From NCBI GenBank assembly GCA_026646875.1, contig JAPKHL010000023.1, positions 1-52,912 on the forward strand: a stretch of DNA of 52,912 nucleotides, written 5' to 3'. The translations under genes and the position numbers were made by a program. The DNA comes from Rhodocyclaceae bacterium (lineage in GTDB: Bacteria > Pseudomonadota > Gammaproteobacteria > Burkholderiales > Rhodocyclaceae). The notes under the pieces are model-generated. The model made no database searches, was not told where the DNA came from, and was given only the letters and a program-made list of their open reading frames with translations. Every line of letters begins with the position of its first letter. The stretch's first letter is position 1. Positions 49,891 through 52,912 of the stretch are shown here, in pieces.

Positions 49891-49920
49891 TATGACCTAA
49901 TTTCTATGACCTAGGTCATA
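49891..49920. promoter_or_regulatory. Palindromic operator upstream of the XRE regulator
   Basis: TATGACCTAGGTCATA (49905-49920) is a perfect palindrome; a further half-site TATGACCTA stands 14 bases to the left (49891-49899). They lie 60-90 bases before the regulator start, in the 241-base region shared with lysC. The rest of that region shows only a possible lysC -10 (TAAAAT, 50032-50037). Confidence 0.6.
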
Positions 49921-50071
49921 ACAGCGCCAGTATAGAACATCCACATAAATTTGCAAGCAGCATGGTTGCAGTACAAGCGGGTAGATCGTCCGACCCTCGA
50001 AGATCCCTGTCTTTTCAAGCCGACAATGCGGTAAAATCACGGCTTTTCGTTCGTCTCAAATTGGATTAGGA

Positions 50072-51298
50072 ATGGCGCTGATAGTTCAGAAGTTCGGCGG
50101 CACGTCGGTCGGTTCGACGGACCGCATCAAAAACGTGGCCAGGCGCGTCGCCCGCTGGAAGGCCCAAGGGCACGACATCATCGTCGTGCCCTCGGCCATG
50201 TCCGGCGAGACCAACCGGCTGATCGGTCTGGCCAAGGAAATTTCGTCGAATCCCGACCCTCGGGAGCTCGATGTCATTGCCTCGACCGGCGAGCAGGTGA
50301 CCATCGGTCTGCTGGCGATGGCGCTGCACGAGGAAGGGCTGAAGGCCAAGAGCTATACCGGCCATCAGGTTCGCGTGCTGACCGACAGCACCTATACCAA
50401 GGCGCGCATCCTCAAGATCGACGATGACCGCATCCGCAAGGATCTCGCCGATGGCAACGTGGTCGTCGTCGCCGGATTCCAGGGGGCCGACGAGCACGGC
50501 AACATCACCACCCTCGGCCGGGGCGGCTCGGATACTTCCGCAGTCGCGCTCGCTGCCGCGCTGCGGGCCGACGAGTGCCAGATCTACACCGACGTCGATG
50601 GCGTCTATACCACCGACCCGCGCATCGTGCCGGAAGCGCGCAAGCTCGACACCATCACCTTCGAGGAAATGCTGGAAATGGCCAGCCTCGGTTCCAAGGT
50701 GCTGCAGATCCGCTCCGTCGAGTTCGCCGGCAAATACAAAGTCAAACTGCGCGTGCTTTCCAGCTTCCAGGACGAAGGCGAAGGCACGCTGATCACTGTT
50801 GAGGAAGACAAGCAAATGGAACAACCGATCATCTCCGGCATCGCCTTCAACCGCGACGAGGCCAAGCTCACCGTCCTCGGCGTTCCTGACCGCCCGGGCA
50901 TTGCCTACCAGATCCTCGGTCCGATCGCCGATGCCAACATCGACGTGGACATGATCATCCAGAACGTCGGTCACGACGGTACGACCGATTTCTCCTTCAC
51001 GGTCAACCGTGGCGACTACAACAAGGCGCTCGGTGTGCTGGAAACCGTCAAGGGGCATATCGGTGCTCGCGAGATCGTTGGCGACAACAAGACCTGCAAG
51101 GTTTCTGCCGTCGGCGTCGGCATGCGCTCGCATCCTGGCGTTGCCAGCAAGATGTTCCGCGCGCTGGCCGAGGAGGGCATCAACATCCAGATGATCTCCA
51201 CCTCCGAAATCAAGATTTCCGTCGTGATCGACGAGAAATATCTCGAGCTTGCCGTGCGCATCCTGCACAAGACCTTCGGTCTCGACAAGGAAGCGTAA
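50072..51298 (+). CDS. lysC: Aspartate kinase
   Basis: 408 residues. N-terminal kinase domain: [60 protein letters not shown], then [20 protein letters not shown]. Two ACT domains follow from about 255 ([40 protein letters not shown]), where lysine and threonine act as feedback inhibitors. It catalyses the first step from aspartate to Lys, Thr and Met. An internal ATG ([11 protein letters not shown]) might give a regulatory beta subunit as in related enzymes. Confidence 0.96.
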   Translation: MALIVQKFGGTSVGSTDRIKNVARRVARWKAQGHDIIVVPSAMSGETNRLIGLAKEISSNPDPRELDVIASTGEQVTIGLLAMALHEEGLKAKSYTGHQVRVLTDSTYTKARILKIDDDRIRKDLADGNVVVVAGFQGADEHGNITTLGRGGSDTSAVALAAALRADECQIYTDVDGVYTTDPRIVPEARKLDTITFEEMLEMASLGSKVLQIRSVEFAGKYKVKLRVLSSFQDEGEGTLITVEEDKQMEQPIISGIAFNRDEAKLTVLGVPDRPGIAYQILGPIADANIDVDMIIQNVGHDGTTDFSFTVNRGDYNKALGVLETVKGHIGAREIVGDNKTCKVSAVGVGMRSHPGVASKMFRALAEEGINIQMISTSEIKISVVIDEKYLELAVRILHKTFGLDKEA

Positions 51299-51317
51299 GC
51301 GCGGCAGCACATTCGGT

Positions 51318-51346
51318 TTGACCGGGCGCGTGTGAACCGCTATCAT
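51318..51346 (+). promoter_or_regulatory. Promoter of tRNA-Ser(GCU)
   Basis: TTGACC (51318-51323), 17-base spacer and TATCAT (51341-51346), ending 11 bases before the tRNA. It lies 19 bases after the lysC stop. Confidence 0.7.
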
Positions 51347-51357
51347 CGCGCCCTCCT

Positions 51358-51451
51358 GGAGACGTGGCCGAGAGGTCGAAGGCACTCCCCTGCTAAGGGA
51401 GCATACGGGCCAAAACTCGTATCGAGGGTTCGAATCCCTCCGTCTCCGCCA
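51358..51451 (+). tRNA. tRNA-Ser (anticodon GCU)
   Basis: 94 bases with encoded CCA. Acceptor GGAGACG/CGTCTCC, anticodon arm CTCCC-CTGCTAA-GGGAG with GCT, long variable arm, T-arm GAGGG-TTCGAAT-CCCTC. Reads AGC/AGU serine codons. Confidence 0.96.
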
Positions 51452-51463
51452 GCATCGCCCCGG

Positions 51464-51485
51464 AAAGCCCCGTCAACGGGGCTTT
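51464..51485 (+). terminator. Terminator of tRNA-Ser(GCU)
   Basis: AAAGCCCCG-TCAA-CGGGGCTTT, a 9-bp stem, followed by CGTCTTTT. Confidence 0.82.
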
Positions 51486-51629
51486 CGTCTTTTCCGGGCT
51501 GTCTCCTTCGGTGTTGTCGTGCCGGATTGCCGCCCGTCGGCCACGGGCGACCTGCCTGCGCCGATACTGGCTGGACGGCGGGCAGCGGCATAGAATCAGT
51601 GCATTCCATCCCTCAGCAAGGAGCGCACC

Positions 51630-52589
51630 ATGTCGATGACCCGCAGACAGTTCCTGTTCACCGGTGCTGCAATCGGTACGGCCTGGCTTGGTGGCTCGCT
51701 GGCCGGATGTGCCGGCATGTCGCCCCGGGTGACGACCATGGCGCGCGGGACTGTCCGCGTCGACCTCGGAGCGGTTGCCGTCACGATGCTCAGCGATGGT
51801 GCCTTCTCCCGTCCGCTCGACGCCGGTTTCGTCAGAAACGCCCCCCTGACGGAAGTCCAGGCAGCGCTTGCCGCCGCCGGACTGCCGACCGACAGGGTCG
51901 AGGTGCCCTTCACCCCCTTCGTGGTCGAAGGCGGCGGGCAGCGCGTACTGTTCGATGCCGGCAATGGGGAATTCGGAGCCGCCACGGCCGGCAGGCTGCT
52001 CGAGAACATGGGCAAGGCCGGCATCGACACGACTTCGATCTCTGCGGTCGTCTTTTCACATTTTCACGGCGATCACATCAACGGGCTGCGCAACAAGGCC
52101 GGAAACATCGTCTTCCCGAAAGCGAGGATTTTCGTGCCGAAGCCGGAATGGGACTGGTGGATGGACGATACCCGCCAGGCAGCGGCTCCCGAGGCGATGA
52201 AGGGTGCCTTTGCCGCCACCCGCCGCGTGTTCTCGCCGCTCGCCTCGAGCGTCGTGAAATTCGAGCCGGGGACCGAGATCCTGCCGGGCGTGCGTTCCCT
52301 GCCGGCGTTCGGGCATACGCCCGGCCATACGGCGTTCATGATCGAGGGAGGCTCGCAGCGGATGCTCTACTGGGTCGATGCCACCAATGTCGCTCCGCTA
52401 TTCGTGCGCAATCCGGACTGGGCGGTGATGTTCGACATGGACCCGGAGGCCGCGCGCGTCACGCGTCGCAAACTGGCCGACTGGGTGATCCGAGACGGGT
52501 TGCTGCTGGCGGGGTATCACCTGCCCGGGGCCGCGATCGGCACGCTGGCGAGGCGTGGCGACGGTTACGAGTTCACGCCGCTGGCCTGA
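51630..52589 (+). CDS. Exported metallo-beta-lactamase-fold hydrolase
   Basis: 319 residues. A twin-arginine signal (MTRRQFLFTGAAIGTAWLGG) with a possible lipobox (SLAGCAG, Cys about 27) sends it folded to the periplasm. The MBL metal motif is SHFHGDHING (about 143-152), with a further His in FGHTPGHTAF and Asp in YWVDATN. It resembles lactonase- or quorum-quenching-type MBL proteins, but the substrate is unknown. AAGGAG lies seven bases before the ATG. It follows the tRNA terminator and is a single-gene unit. Confidence 0.85.
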   Translation: MSMTRRQFLFTGAAIGTAWLGGSLAGCAGMSPRVTTMARGTVRVDLGAVAVTMLSDGAFSRPLDAGFVRNAPLTEVQAALAAAGLPTDRVEVPFTPFVVEGGGQRVLFDAGNGEFGAATAGRLLENMGKAGIDTTSISAVVFSHFHGDHINGLRNKAGNIVFPKARIFVPKPEWDWWMDDTRQAAAPEAMKGAFAATRRVFSPLASSVVKFEPGTEILPGVRSLPAFGHTPGHTAFMIEGGSQRMLYWVDATNVAPLFVRNPDWAVMFDMDPEAARVTRRKLADWVIRDGLLLAGYHLPGAAIGTLARRGDGYEFTPLA

Positions 52590-52653
52590 TCCTCCGGCAC
52601 CGGCCCGGACAGCACACCGGGCCGTGACGGCAGGTGGGCTCGGCCGATGGGCA

Positions 52654-52912
52654 TCAGCGCTGGGCGAGCTGCCGGCGGACCAGAAGGCGCATCAGACGCT
52701 GCAGCGGATTGCGATGTCCGCCCGGCCGCCAGGTGTGTACGTACCGCATCCGGTAGGCATCGAACTGGCTGGCCCACGGGGCGACCTTGACGCCACCCCG
52801 GCCGAGCAGCAGTTTCAGCGTTTCGACGGCAGTCACGCCGGCGCAGAGCTGGCAGGCGGCAATGCTGGAAGGGCCGCGTCGCTCGGCCAGGTTGACCCGG
52901 CTCATGTCGGCC
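52654..52912 (-). CDS. ThiF/MoeB/HesA-type E1-like protein, C-terminal part (partial)
   Basis: The frame is open to the window edge, so the N-terminal adenylation domain is missing. The visible 86 codons include GPSSIAACQLCAGVTAVETL and KLLLGRG, the helix that follows the CxxC region in E1-like sulfur-carrier or ubiquitin-activating folds, then a basic tail (RNPLQRLMRLLVRRQLAQR). The exact subfamily cannot be decided from this end. Confidence 0.6.
   Translation of the reverse strand, partial: ADMSRVNLAERRGPSSIAACQLCAGVTAVETLKLLLGRGGVKVAPWASQFDAYRMRYVHTWRPGGHRNPLQRLMRLLVRRQLAQR

Noticed and set aside
50066..51385. Open frame of 439 codons antisense to lysC
   Set aside because: Mirror of a highly conserved gene, composition shadow only.
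1..52912. CRISPR array or insertion sequence elsewhere
   Set aside because: No regularly spaced repeats and no other transposase gene were seen.

Overview
The window is GC-rich DNA from a betaproteobacterium, most likely of the Rhodocyclales/Zoogloea-Azonexus type. This is judged from gene content and codon use only; no search was run. It has three parts: host genes (1-9498), a complete-looking Mu-like transposable prophage (9499-47225, about 37.7 kb), and host genes again (47226-52912).

Left host part. The end of an operon for a bidirectional NAD-reducing [NiFe] hydrogenase (hoxF 3' end, hoxU, hoxY, hoxH) is followed by its maturation protease hoxW. After a promoter with a perfect 14-bp TetR-type palindrome comes an export operon: a HlyD-type fusion protein, an RbbA-like ABC-ABC-permease and a YhhJ-like permease. 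The RbbA-like gene has lost its normal reading frame just before its stop. A signal-peptide protein of unknown function under an FNR-like promoter is the gene the prophage hit, in its last codons.

Prophage. Its termini begin TGT and carry matching transposase-site-like repeats at identical spacing (TGT, 10 nt, then GCGAAWTGGCACYG). They are flanked by a 4-bp direct repeat, TGCC. From the right end inward: a plus-strand repressor; a divergent operator region; and leftward early genes (ner, two small genes, MuA transposase, MuB ATPase, wHTH proteins, Gam, HU, DUF2786, gemA, a Mor-type activator). Then come a probable C4-type antisense RNA with a Bro-N antirepressor, a lysis cassette (SAR lysozyme, nested Rz/Rz1), and Mu-type packaging and head genes (gp25- to gp36-like, protease with nested scaffold, capsid). 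The tail module has a tube protein, a tape measure and baseplate/fibre genes but no sheath, so the virion should be siphovirus-like. The left end has a com-dam pair. Two small plus-strand genes look like morons.

The strongest new signal is a 19-bp motif present three times, always on the late-gene strand and always 17-18 bp upstream of a -10-like hexamer. The three copies lie upstream of the lysis region, the head protease/scaffold and the tail tube. They look like Mor/C-type activated late promoters, and two would give nearly leaderless mRNAs. The Mor-like activator itself contains an apparent tandem duplication of its dimerisation segment.

Right host part. tRNA-Ser(GGA), a YggT-like membrane protein, a DUF4212 small symporter subunit without its usual partner, queD, a radical SAM protein, an HTH regulator with a palindromic operator, lysC (aspartokinase), tRNA-Ser(GCU), a Tat-exported metallo-beta-lactamase-fold protein, and the end of a ThiF/MoeB-like gene that leaves the window.
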